DNA from: Cololabis saira
Lineage: Eukaryota; Chordata; Actinopteri; Beloniformes; Belonidae
Direction of reading: 5' to 3'
DNA length: 64,000 nt
Assembly: GCF_033807715.1 (NCBI RefSeq)
Contig: NC_084597.1
Coordinates: 5,811,847-5,875,846, forward strand
The notes under the pieces were generated by a model. The model had not been told where the DNA came from, did not search any database, and saw nothing but the letters and a program-made list of their open reading frames with translations. Positions 9,687 through 18,795 of this stretch are shown in pieces. Every line of letters begins with the position of its first letter. Within the stretch, counting starts at the first letter, position 1. The position numbers were made by a program, and so were the translations under genes.

Positions 9687-12232
9687 GGCTCTGGTCCGGT
9701 CACGCTTCCTCCACGTCTCCCAGATGGACGCACCTTCCCAGTTCTTTTTTGGGCTGGAGAAGAAGAACGGGCAAAGAAAGATCATGCACTCGGTGAGATC
9801 CAGCAGCGGCTCGACCATCTCAGACGCCTCTGAGATCAGGGCGTTTGCAGCTGATTACTACAGAGTTCAGGAGCGAGCTGCCGGAGATCCCGGAGGAGTG
9901 CGGGAGTTTCTTTGCTGGTCTCCCTCAGGTGGATGCTGGAGATAACGCCAAGCTGGAGGCTCCAGTATCCCAACCTGAACTGTTTGCTGCCCTGATGAGC
10001 CTGCAGAGTGGGAGGGCTCCTGGCATGGACGGTCTCCCCGTGGACTTTTACAAGTCCTTCTGGTCTGTGCTGGGAGGAGATCTACTGGAGGTCGTCACAG
10101 ACAGTCTGCAGAGGGGACGGCTGCCTCTGAGCTGCAGGAGGGCCGTCATCACGCTGCTGCCCAAGAAGGGAGACCTACAGGACCTGAAAAACTGGAGACC
10201 AGTGTCCTTACTTTGCACGGACTATAAGATCTTGTCCAAGGTCCTGGCCACCAGACTCAGGGGGGTGATGGCTTCCGTCATCCACACGGACCAGACGTAC
10301 TGTGTACCTGGCAGGTTGATAAGTGACAATGTCACTTTGATTCGAGATATTTTGGAGGTCTCAAGCTCATTGGGCGTTGACACTGGTCTGATTTCAATAG
10401 ACCAAGAAAAGGCTTTTGACCGGGTTGAACACCAGTATCTTTGGGAAACCTTAGCTGCTTTTGGGTTCAACTCTGGGTTCATAGCCAAGATCAAGGTTAT
10501 GTACAGTGACATTGCGAGCGTTCTGAAAATTAATGGTGGCCTGAGCGCTCCTTTTAGTGTCCAGAGGGGGGTCAGACAGGGCTGCCCTTTATCGGGCATG
10601 CTGTACTCTCTGGCCATAGAACCAATGCTCCACAGGCTGAGGAGGGACCTGAGTGGCGTGCGTTTTCCTCAGTGTGACATTCCCTTCAAGCTGTCAGCGT
10701 ACGCCGACAACATCATTGTGCTGATCAGCACCCAACAAGACATTGACACGTTGGTGAACACTGTGACCCGGTTTGGGGGCATTTCCTCTGCCAGGGTGAA
10801 CTGGGGGAAGAGCGAGGCGGTCATGGTGGGGGAGAGGTTGGGGAGTCAGCTCAGGTTGCCGGGAGGATTGGTCTGGAAGACTGGTGGGCTAAAATACCTG
10901 GGTGTGTTTCTGGGCAGCCGGTCCTTTGAGCAGAGAAACTGGGACGACGTGCTGGAGAAGGTGAAAGGTCGGCTGATGAGGTGGAAGTGGCTGTCACCTA
11001 GGATGTCCTACCGAGGCCGGGCTCTAGTCGTCAACAACCTGGTGGCTTCTGTTCTCTGGCACCGGTTGGCCTGTGTGGACCCCCCCAGTTTCTCTGTTAT
11101 CACAGGTCCAGAGGGTGCTGGTGGACTTCTTCTGGGACAGGCTGCACTGGGTGCCGCAGTGTGTCCTGTTCCTGCCGAAGGAGGAGGGTGGACAAGGCCT
11201 GGTCCATCTGGCCAGCAGGGGCGCTGCCTTCCGCCTTCAGTTTGTCCAGAGACTGCTGACCGGGCCCACGGACCTGCTGTGGAGACTTCTGTCCTGCTGT
11301 ATCCTGCGGCGGTTTGGTGGACTGGGACTAGGTCTCTCTCTGTTCTCCATCGACCTGAGGAAGACGAGCACGTCGTCGCTGCCGGCGTTCTACAACAGCG
11401 TCTTCTCTGTGTGGAGCTTGCTGAGGAAGCAGAGGAAGGGAGAGGCCGACTCGCTGCACTGGCTCCTGCAGGAACCCGTGCTGATCGGGGGCCGTCTGGA
11501 CTGTCTCAGCTGGGGGGGACCCAGCATCTTCCAGCGTCTCCACAGTGCAGGAGTGTCCACTCTGGGACGGGTGGTGGAGCTGGCTGGACCTCGGTTGGAC
11601 GACCCCGTCAGACTGGCGGGTCTGATGGGGGTGAGGTCCAGGAGGGTGATCGGCCGACTCCTGCAACACTGGTCACGCCGACTGAGCCGGCGTGAGACCT
11701 CTCTCCTGGCAGACTTCTGGTCCGGTGCACTGCTGCCCGACTCCTCATACCCATACCCGGCCATCGGACTGGTTCCTGATTTTAAAAACTGCTCCGGTCC
11801 GTTACTGGGACCTGACGGCCCTGAAGGCGTTTCCTTGGGCGACGCCTCAGGGAAGACTCTCTACCAGCTGATGGTAAAGACCCTGAATCAGGGAAACCTA
11901 AGTGGGCGCAGCGACACTCCGTGGAGGGCTCACATGAACTTGGACTCTGGTTTTAAACCTGCATGGAGGTCGTTGTATAAACCTCCCCTGACCAAGAAAC
12001 ATGCAGACCTGCAGTGGAGGATTCTCCACGGCAGCATAGCTGTGAACTCCTTTGTCTCCGTGTTGAATGATGACGTGCAGGACAAATGTCTTTTTTGTAA
12101 CCACAGAGAAACTGTATTTCACTGTTTTCTCGAGTGTTCCCGTCTCACTGCTCTGTTTTTACTTTTGGAGGATGTTTTTAACGGCTGCGCAGAGATTTTC
12201 CTGCAGCACGTTTTTATCTGTGGTTTTAAATA
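9687..12232 (+). pseudogene. Tx1-clade LINE ORF2 relic, no endonuclease
   Basis: Three consecutive plus-strand frames give one reverse transcriptase. GALVRSRFLHVSQMDAPSQ begins near 9687; after a frameshift near 9865 comes LLPKKGDLQDLKNWRPVSLL, SIDQEKAFDRVEHQYL, GVRQGCPLSGMLYSLAIEP and SAYADNIIVLI; after a second frameshift near 11,080 comes VDFFWDRLHWVPQCVLFLPK, then the C-terminal zinc motif CLFCNHRETVFHCFLEC. Order and wording match the Tx1 clade and the intact element at 42.4-48.1 kb. The second Asp of the YADD catalytic box is Asn (codon 10,709-10,711), so it is catalytically dead as well as frameshifted. The endonuclease and ORF1 are missing; the copy stops at FICGFKY where a CCTT array begins. 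Confidence 0.92.
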
Positions 12233-12440
12233 CATACTCCTTCCTTCCTTCCTTCCTTCCTTCCTTCCTTCCTTCCTTCCTTCCTTCCTTCCTTCCTTCC
12301 TTCCTTCCTTCCTTCCTTCCTTCCTTCCTTCCTTCCTTCTTTCACGCACACGTATGTTGTGCGTTGATTTAATGCAGAACCATAAATCAGCTTTACACAA
12401 AAACGTCATCAACGGGAATTTATCGTTTTTACCTCGTTTT
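12233..12440 (+). mobile_element. MITE-A fragment with CCTT array
   Basis: About 100 bp of CCTT repeats (12,237-12,339) followed by GTTGTGCGTTGATTTAATGC, AGAACCATAAATCAGC and CGTCATCAACGGGAATTTATC, the 3' half of MITE-A. The terminal CGCCCATTCCTA is missing and the left half is replaced by the LINE. Confidence 0.78.
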
Positions 12441-13074
12441 TACCTATTATATACTGACGGATTGAGACCAATGTACGTGTTTATTGAGTCTTACACATTG
12501 TGGATGTCCGCGATCACCTCTCTCATAAGTATAACGATGTGAACAATTTACATTTATATTTAAAACATGAAGCATCAAGATCAGATTCCTCCGCTGCAGA
12601 AAGACAACTTGTGCCGACGGGATTATTGAAGTGCAAACGTGAGAAATAAAGAGCAAAGTCGCTGTAACTGTTGCATCCGCAGGAGGAGAAACCGGTCTAG
12701 ATCCCGGTCCTGGTCCAGGTCCAGGTCTAGATCCCGGTCCATCACCGGAGAAACTCTTTCTGGACCTGCAGCACCTGCAGTCGACTAATATCAGACTCTG
12801 AAAGTCGCCTAAATATTCAATAAAAACTTCATTCATTCATTTCTGAGTCACATCAGTTTGTACCAACCAACCTTTCCGTGACATCTTAGATTTATTTTAA
12901 AAGACAATTTTACAGAACCGGTTTTTCGCTGCAAAATGTATTTTAATGTTTTTCTGTCCAGACACAGTTATGGGATGTTTTAGGATCTGACTTTTATCTC
13001 CAGTAGTCGTCCCATACGGTCGTCATAGTGACAGAGATGTCCGACCTGTAGCAGCTCCAGCTGAAAGATCATGT
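12441..13074. other. Noncoding, one small minisatellite
   Basis: No gene recognised. At 12,696-12,745 a GGTCCAGGTCCAGGTCTAG block with CTAGATCCCGGTCC on both sides forms a short tandem repeat. Confidence 0.4.
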
Positions 13075-13215
13075 TGATCTGAACCGGAGCAGCTGGTCCA
13101 GTTCAGGACAGAGATCTAGAAGGATCCTCTTGGTACCTGAACCAGCTGACCGTGAGCGTAGAATGTGGCATACGCACATTTTTTGTGCGCCGCACGTTTT
13201 GTACATGAGGCCCCC
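13075..13215. repeat. Dispersed repeat G, copy 1
   Basis: AGCTGGTCCAGTTCAGGACA, then GACCGTGAGCGTAGAATGTGG and TTTTGTACATGAGGCCC. Both blocks recur, in the same order but farther apart, at 24,508-24,590 and 25,648-25,715, so the two loci share an old element. Confidence 0.65.
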
Positions 13216-13413
13216 GGTCTTTGTACGTTTTGACCGTATATAAACGTAATTCTCCTCAGTTGTGTGAAATAAGACCTGGAAACAGGCATTGTGGCATAGA
13301 ATTGTCAAATTGGTTTAATTCACCGTAGGAATTGTTACAGATTACTTTTGTAATACTGTATTTGACCCGGTCTTTGTACGTTTTGACCGTATAGAAACGT
13401 AATTCTTGCCATT

Positions 13414-13748
13414 TGTCACGTCTGGGGGTAAGGTGTGGACCCAAACGCAGGAGAGCAGGAGGCAGGAGTTCAATGAAAAAAGGATTTATTTAACAAAAAA
13501 GCCAAACTAAAACGCTGCAGAGCAGGATCAAAAAACTAAAAAGGGATCAAAAAACTTGAGGAGCAAAATGTGGCAGGAAACATGGGGAACAAACAGTACG
13601 GTCCGACAGGGAACAAGGGAATGACAAGACCAGATATACGGAGGGGATAATGAGACATGACGAGACACAGGTGCAGACAATCAGGGCAGATGGGACACAG
13701 GCGGGAAAAACAGAAACTGAAAGCTGGGGGGAATGTCAAACCTTGACA
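13414..13748 (-). mobile_element. Solo LTR, Ty3/gypsy-like
   Basis: The 335-bp element has TGTCA/TGACA termini (TG...CA rule) and is flanked by CCATT on both sides (13,409-13,413 and 13,749-13,753), a 5-bp target duplication as LTR elements make. On the minus strand GTTAAATAAATCC supplies a polyadenylation signal. No internal coding region remains, so it arose by LTR-LTR recombination. It sits inside a unit of the 155-bp tandem block. Confidence 0.85.
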
Positions 13749-13956
13749 CCATTGACCTGGTCTTTGTACGTTTTGACTGTATAAAAACGTAATTCTCGTC
13801 AGTTGTGTGAAATAAAACCTGGAAAATAAGACCTGGAAACAGGCATTGTGGCATAAAATTGCCAAATTGGTTTAATTCACCGTAGGAATTGTTACAGATT
13901 ACTTTTGTAATACTGTATTTGACCCGCTCTTTGTACGCTTTGACCGTATAGAAACT

Positions 13957-14024
<68 letters not shown>

Positions 14025-14037
14025 TCCTTTTTCTCCT

Positions 14038-14085
<48 letters not shown>

Positions 14086-14094
14086 TCCTTTTTC

Positions 14095-14150
<56 letters not shown>

Positions 14151-14204
14151 TCCTTTTTCTCCTTCTTTCTTTCTTTCTTTTCTTTTTCTCCTTTCTTTCT
14201 TTTT

Positions 14205-14240
<36 letters not shown>

Positions 14241-14456
14241 TCAGGCTCATTTCTTTCTTTCTTTCAGGCTAATTTCTTTCTTTCTTTTCTTTTTCTCCTT
14301 TCTTTTTTTTCTTTCCCTTTTCTCCTTCCTTCTTTCTTTCTTTCCTTTTTCTCTTTCCTTCTTTCTTTCTTTCCTTTTTCTTCTTCTTTCTTTCTTTCTT
14401 TCTTTCTTTCAGGCTTCTTTCTTTCTTTATTTCTTTCCTCATCTCTTTCTTTCTTT
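13957..14456. repeat. CTTT microsatellite with CAGGCTCATTTC interruptions
   Basis: About 500 bp of CTTT with inserts such as CCTTTTTCTCCTTC and a few CAGGCTCATTTC motifs, the latter also seen in the MITE-A arrays. The flanks belong to the 155-bp tandem unit (GTATAGAAAC on the left, TTGTGGCATAGAATTG on the right). Long K/E/R frames on the minus strand are translations of the repeat. Confidence 0.9.
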
Positions 14457-14532
14457 CACCTTGTGGCATAGAATTGTCAAATTGGTTTAATTCACGTAGG
14501 AATTGTTACAGATTACTTTGTTAATACTGAAT

Positions 14533-14780
14533 TCGACCCGGCCTTTGTACGTTTTTACCGTATAGAAACGTAATTCTTGCCATTGTAAGAATGAGATGAA
14601 CCTGCTGGATCTACTGCCCTTACTTTTTAACAACTTGTGCTTTTTATTATTTTACCTCTTTTCTTATCGTTTTATTTGTTATTTACTGTTTAATTGTGTC
14701 TTGCCGCTTTTAATGTTGATGTAAAGCACTTTAAATTACCTTGTGTTGAATTGTGCTATACAAATAAACTTGCCTTTCCC
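14533..14780 (+). repeat. LINE-tail repeat T, forward copy
   Basis: After TTGTACG...AAACGTAATTCTTGCC comes GAATGAGATGAACCTGCTGG, TTTAATGTTGATGTAAAGCAC and TTGTGCTATACAAATAAACTTG. The AATAAA-type end is a CR1/L2-group 3' tail; reverse copies are at 8834-8924 and 24,282-24,505. Confidence 0.72.
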
Positions 14781-15328
14781 AATAATCCAGCTATCAACTG
14801 CTCATGACCAGAGGTGTCTTCAGTATTCACATCCATCACTCAGGTAGAAGTATAGATACTAGAGTTTAAAAATACTCCTGTAGAAGTTGAAGTATCAACT
14901 CAAGTGTTTTACTCAAGTAAAAGTATAAAAGTACTGGTTTCAAAACTACTTAAAGTATAAAAGTAAAAGTAATGTAAGGGGGAAAAAAGCCATTAAGGAC
15001 AAAAGCCATTGAAATGAATGTATCTTAGTATAATGCAAATATATTAAAGAACCATATATGTGTACTATTGAGCATTAACATGTGTTTCAGAGAGCAGCAG
15101 ATATGATGACTAGTTGCCTATAAGTATTGTAATGGTGCAAAAAGTCAAACGTTCATGTTCATGTTATCATTTATCCTAACCTTTATTGGAATGTACATCC
15201 AAGTTTAGTTGCAGGAATCTGAGGGAACGGATGTAAGAACAAAACTGGACAAGAACATCTGAAACAACCACAACCAAATTCACTCTATCCGGATGGAGCA
15301 ATTTAACTGGATAGTTTTTATTTCTTCC

Positions 15329-15913
15329 CTTCCTCCTTCCTTCCTTCCTTCCTTCCTTCCTTCCTTCCTTCCTTCCTTCCTTCCTTCCTTCCTTCCTTCC
15401 TTCCTTCCTTCCTTCCTTCCTTCCTTCTTTTCATTCTTCCTTCCATCCTTATTTTCTCACTTCCTTCCTTCCTTCCTTCCTTCCTTCCTTCCTTCCTTCC
15501 TTCCTTCCTTCCTTCCTTCTTTCTTTCCTTCTTTTCATCCTTCCTTCCTTCCTTCTTTCCTTTCTCCCTTCCTTCCTTCCTTCCTTCCTTCTTTTCATTC
15601 TTCCTTCCTTCCTTCCTTCCTTCCTTCCTTCCTTCCTTCCTTCCTTTCTCCCTTCCTTCCTTCTTTTCATTCTTCCTTCCATCCTTATTTTCTCACTTCC
15701 TTCCTTCCTTCCTTCCTTCTTTCTTTCCTTCTTTTCATCCTTCCTTCCTTCCTTCTTTCCTTTCTCCCTTCCTTCCTTCCTTCCTTCCTTCCTTCCTTCC
15801 TTCCTTCTTTTCTCCCTTCCTTCCTTCCTTCTTTCCTTCCTTCCTTTCTCCCTTCTTTCCTTCCTTCCTTCCTTCCTTCCTTCCTTCCTTCCTTCCTTCC
15901 TTCCTTCTTTCTT
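15329..15913. repeat. CCTT microsatellite array
   Basis: Nearly 600 bp of CCTT with recurrent TTCTTTTCATTC and TTTCTCCC interruptions. A 217-codon frame across it consists only of S, F, L, P and a few H and is not a gene. Confidence 0.95.
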
Positions 15914-16182
15914 TTATTCTTAAAAGTCCTAAATGAAATAGAGTAACGAGGCTGTTTTTAAAATGTAAGGAGTAAAAAGTACAGATAATTGCTCCAGTGA
16001 AGTATAGATAACCAAAATTTCTACTTAAGTAAGGTAACAAAGTATTTGTACTCCGTTACTTGACACCTCTAGATACATTATGAAATTAAAACAATGCTTG
16101 TTCTACAATTATTATTGTTAGCTTTCTTTGGAGATAATTTAACTGGATAGTTATATTTTAATCCTTGTGCTTTTTTCGGGTC

Positions 16183-16971
16183 AAGGAAGGAGGAAGAGAA
16201 GAAGGGAGGAAAGAAGGAAGGAAGGAAGAATGAAAAGAAGGAAAGAAAGAAGGAAGGAAGGGAGAAAAGAAGGAAGGAAGGAAGAATGAAAAGAAGGAAG
16301 GAAGGAAACAAGGAAAGAAAGAAGGAAGAAAGAAACAGAGAAAAGAAGGAAGGAAGAATGAAAAGAAGGAAGGAAGGAAGGAAGGAAGGAAGGAAGGATG
16401 AAAAGAAGGAAGGAAGGAAGGAAGGGAGAAAAGAAGGATGGAAGGAAGGAAAGAAGGACGGGAGAAAATATCTCCTGCTTTTCTCCCTTCCTTCCTTCTT
16501 TCCTTGTTTTCTCCCTTCCTTCTTTCCTTCCTTCCTTCATTCCTTCCTTCCTTCTTTCTTTCCTTCTTTTCTCCCTTCCTTCCTTCTTTTCTCCCTTCCT
16601 TCATTCCTTCCTTCCATCCTTATTTTCTCCTTCCTTCCTTCCTTCTTTCCTTGTTTTCTCCCTTCCTTCATTCCTTCCTTCCTTCTTTCTTTCCTTCTTT
16701 TCTCCCTTCCTTCCTTCTTTTCTCCCTTCCTTCATTCCTTCCTTCCATCCTTATTTTCTCCCTTCCTTCCTTCTTTCCTTCTTTTCATTCTTCCTTCCTT
16801 CCTTCCTTTCTCCCTTCCTTCCTTCCTTCTTTCCTTCCTTCTTTTCTCCCTTCCTTCCTTCTTTTCATTCTTCTTTCCTTCCTTCTTTTCTCCCTTCCTT
16901 CCTTCTTTTCATTCTTCCTTCCTTCCTTCCTTTCTCCCTTCCTTCCTTCTTTCCTTCCTTCCTTCTTTTAT
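16183..16971. repeat. Inverted purine/pyrimidine microsatellite
   Basis: 16,183-16,473 is purine on the plus strand (GGAAG, GGGAGAAAAG, GAATGAAAAG) and 16,478-16,971 is pyrimidine (CTTCC, CTTTTCTCCC, CTTTTCATTC). The arms are complementary over roughly 290 bp with a turn near 16,475, so either strand could fold into a long hairpin. Confidence 0.92.
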
Positions 16972-17149
16972 TCTTAAAAGGCTGAAATGAAATAGAGTAA
17001 CGAGGCTGTTTTTAAAATGTAAGGAGTAAAAAGTAAAAATAATTACTCCAGTGAAGTATAGATAACCAACATTTCTACTTAAAGGTAACAACGTATTCCT
17101 ACTTCGTTACTTGACACCTCTGATTATGACACAACCAAAGCTGCGTTTG

Positions 17150-17369
17150 ATGAGCGCGTAAAGCAGCACGTGCTCCGTCCCGCGCGCCGCGGCCACACAT
17201 GAATCCTGTCATCCTCCTACACCTGTGCTGCCGCCTCCTGGACGGACGCGACTGCTCCGCAGCGACTCCTCTAGAAGTGCACGGACATAACCGAGCCCAG
17301 TCTCACTAGAGCCGGAGAAGAGCCGCACACACACCGAGCAACGAGCACCGAGCAGCAGCAGCGCTGGCC
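17150..17369 (+). promoter_or_regulatory. astn2: CpG-rich promoter and 5' UTR region of astn2
   Basis: CpG density and GC content rise sharply at about 17,150 after kilobases of AT- and CT-rich repeats and stay high through exon 1. A CACGTG E-box lies near 17,168. I see no TATA box close to a likely start, which suits a CpG-island promoter. CACACACACCGAGCAACGAG near 17,325 and a CAG run immediately precede the ATG. Assignment rests on position and composition only. Confidence 0.55.
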
Positions 17370-17814
17370 ATGGCGCCGCAGCTCCGCGTCCTCCTGGCGG
17401 CGGCGGCTCTCCTGCTGGCCGCGGGCGCCCTGGCCGCCCTGTCCGGGGACGAGGAGAGGGACAAAGAGGGCGCCGCGGGGGGGGACACGCCGTGCGAGCT
17501 GAAAACCGTCACCGTGTCCACGCTGCCCGTGCTCCGGGAGAACGAGTTCAGCTTCACCGGCGGCGGAGCCGGAGCCCCGGGGACCGCGGGCGGAGGAGCC
17601 GGGGACGGAGGAGCATCCTCAGCATCCTCAGCATCCTCAGCATCCTCAGCATCAGGACCAGGAGGAGGAGGGGGCTCTGCCGGAGCAGGTGGCGGAGGAG
17701 GAGTAGGGGTAGGGGGGGAATCCCGACTTCTGTTGTTCGTCAGGACTGACCTACCTGGGCGCATTTCTGTCATGGATGATCTGGACAACACGGCGCTTCC
17801 CTACTTCACACTCG
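17370..17814 (+). CDS. astn2: Astrotactin-2-like exon 1 (signal peptide and N-terminal region)
   Basis: The ATG at 17,370 (GGCCATGG context) opens MAPQLRVLLAAAALLLAAG, a clear signal peptide (about residues 1-22). CELKTVTVSTLPVLREN follows, then a Gly/Ala/Ser linker with five GCATCCTCA-type repeats, then SRLLLFVRTDLPGR and DDLDNTALPYFTL. These two conserved blocks flank a variable low-complexity linker exactly as in vertebrate astrotactin-2, a membrane protein of neurons involved in glial-guided migration and surface-protein trafficking. The exon ends CACACTCG|GTAAGA at 17,814: a strong donor in phase 1, which fits the following Glu of FTLE in the family. The frame running on to 17,912 is intronic. 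No later exon was found; astn1 is less likely because KTVTVSTLP and LLLFVR are astn2-like. Confidence 0.9.
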
Positions 17815-18295
17815 GTAAGAACCGCTATGTTTGCCCTCCGGGATGCGAGTCACTCCGTCCAATCCGTGCCCCCTTATCCCTTATCCCCCCTTGGTCCAAA
17901 CACTTACTGTAGAAAATAAAAAATAAAGACCGGTGTTCTGCCAATTTCTGCTGCGTGTTGAACTGGGGGAAGATAATTTTTTTCATTATGCACTTCGAGA
18001 AAAACGTCGAAATTTTGAGAAAAAAGTCCAAATGTCGAGATTAAAAAGGAAAGGAAAAAGGAAGAAAAAAAAGAAGAAAAAGAAGAAAAAAAAGAACGAG
18101 AAAAAAAACAAGAGAAAAGGGGAAAAAGAGAAAAATAAATGTCGAGAAAAAAGTTGAAATGTCAAGAAAAATGTCGAAATTTTGAGAAAAAAGTCCAGTC
18201 CAAATGTCGAGATTAATGTTGAAGTACAATCGCGCTTCCCTACTCCAAACACTTAGAAAATAAAAAATAAAGACCGGTGTTGTGCCAAAAAGTGA
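17815..18295. other. Start of astn2 intron 1 with CGAGAAAAAAGTC repeats
   Basis: TCCAAACACTTACTGTAGAAA...GACCGGTGTTCTGCC (17,893-17,941) recurs at 18,244-18,285, a local duplication just before the assembly gap. Between them CGAGAAAAAAGTC and TGTCGAGATTAATGTTGAAG motifs recur, as inside the elements at 24.7-25.1 and 48.9-49.2 kb. Confidence 0.7.
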
Positions 18296-18795
18296 NNNNN
18301 NNNNNNNNNNNNNNNNNNNNNNNNNNNNNNNNNNNNNNNNNNNNNNNNNNNNNNNNNNNNNNNNNNNNNNNNNNNNNNNNNNNNNNNNNNNNNNNNNNNN
18401 NNNNNNNNNNNNNNNNNNNNNNNNNNNNNNNNNNNNNNNNNNNNNNNNNNNNNNNNNNNNNNNNNNNNNNNNNNNNNNNNNNNNNNNNNNNNNNNNNNNN
18501 NNNNNNNNNNNNNNNNNNNNNNNNNNNNNNNNNNNNNNNNNNNNNNNNNNNNNNNNNNNNNNNNNNNNNNNNNNNNNNNNNNNNNNNNNNNNNNNNNNNN
18601 NNNNNNNNNNNNNNNNNNNNNNNNNNNNNNNNNNNNNNNNNNNNNNNNNNNNNNNNNNNNNNNNNNNNNNNNNNNNNNNNNNNNNNNNNNNNNNNNNNNN
18701 NNNNNNNNNNNNNNNNNNNNNNNNNNNNNNNNNNNNNNNNNNNNNNNNNNNNNNNNNNNNNNNNNNNNNNNNNNNNNNNNNNNNNNNNNNNNNNN
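18296..18795. other. Assembly gap, 500 N
   Basis: Exactly 500 N, so the true size is probably unknown. The gap falls where a MITE-A 5' half and part of its CT-rich array should be. Confidence 0.99.

Larger units (their letters stand above)
13216..14532 (+). repeat. Tandem block of about 155-bp units
   Basis: The unit begins TCTTTGTACGTTTTGACCG, contains GTGTGAAATAAGACCTGG and ATTGTGGCATAGAATTGTC, and ends AATACTGTATTTGACCCGG. Units or parts start near 13,217, 13,372, 13,756, 13,921 and 14,533. A solo LTR (13,414-13,748) and a CTTT array (13,957-14,456) interrupt the block. No coding content. Confidence 0.75.
14809..17122. mobile_element. hAT-type element with CAGAGGTGTC termini and giant CCTT arrays
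   Basis: Left end CAGAGGTGTC at 14,809 and right end GACACCTCTG at 17,122 are inverted. Flanks CTCATGAC and ATTATGAC agree at 6 of 8 positions, consistent with an old 8-bp target duplication. Inside, AAGTAAAAGTATAAAAGTAC motifs and a terminal TTACTTGACACCTCT block occur. The 3' half is present twice: AATTTAACTGGATAGTT recurs at 15,300 and 16,136, and the terminal block ends at 16,070 and again at 17,122. No transposase. It ends about 250 bp upstream of the astn2 start codon. Confidence 0.68.

Noticed and set aside
14533..14780. tRNA-derived SINE
   Set aside because: No A-box/B-box promoter pair could be found in this or the other LINE-tail repeats.
17815..17912. Extension of the astn2 frame beyond the donor
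   Set aside because: The residues after FTLG do not fit the family and the GTAAGA donor is strong; the open frame continues by chance.
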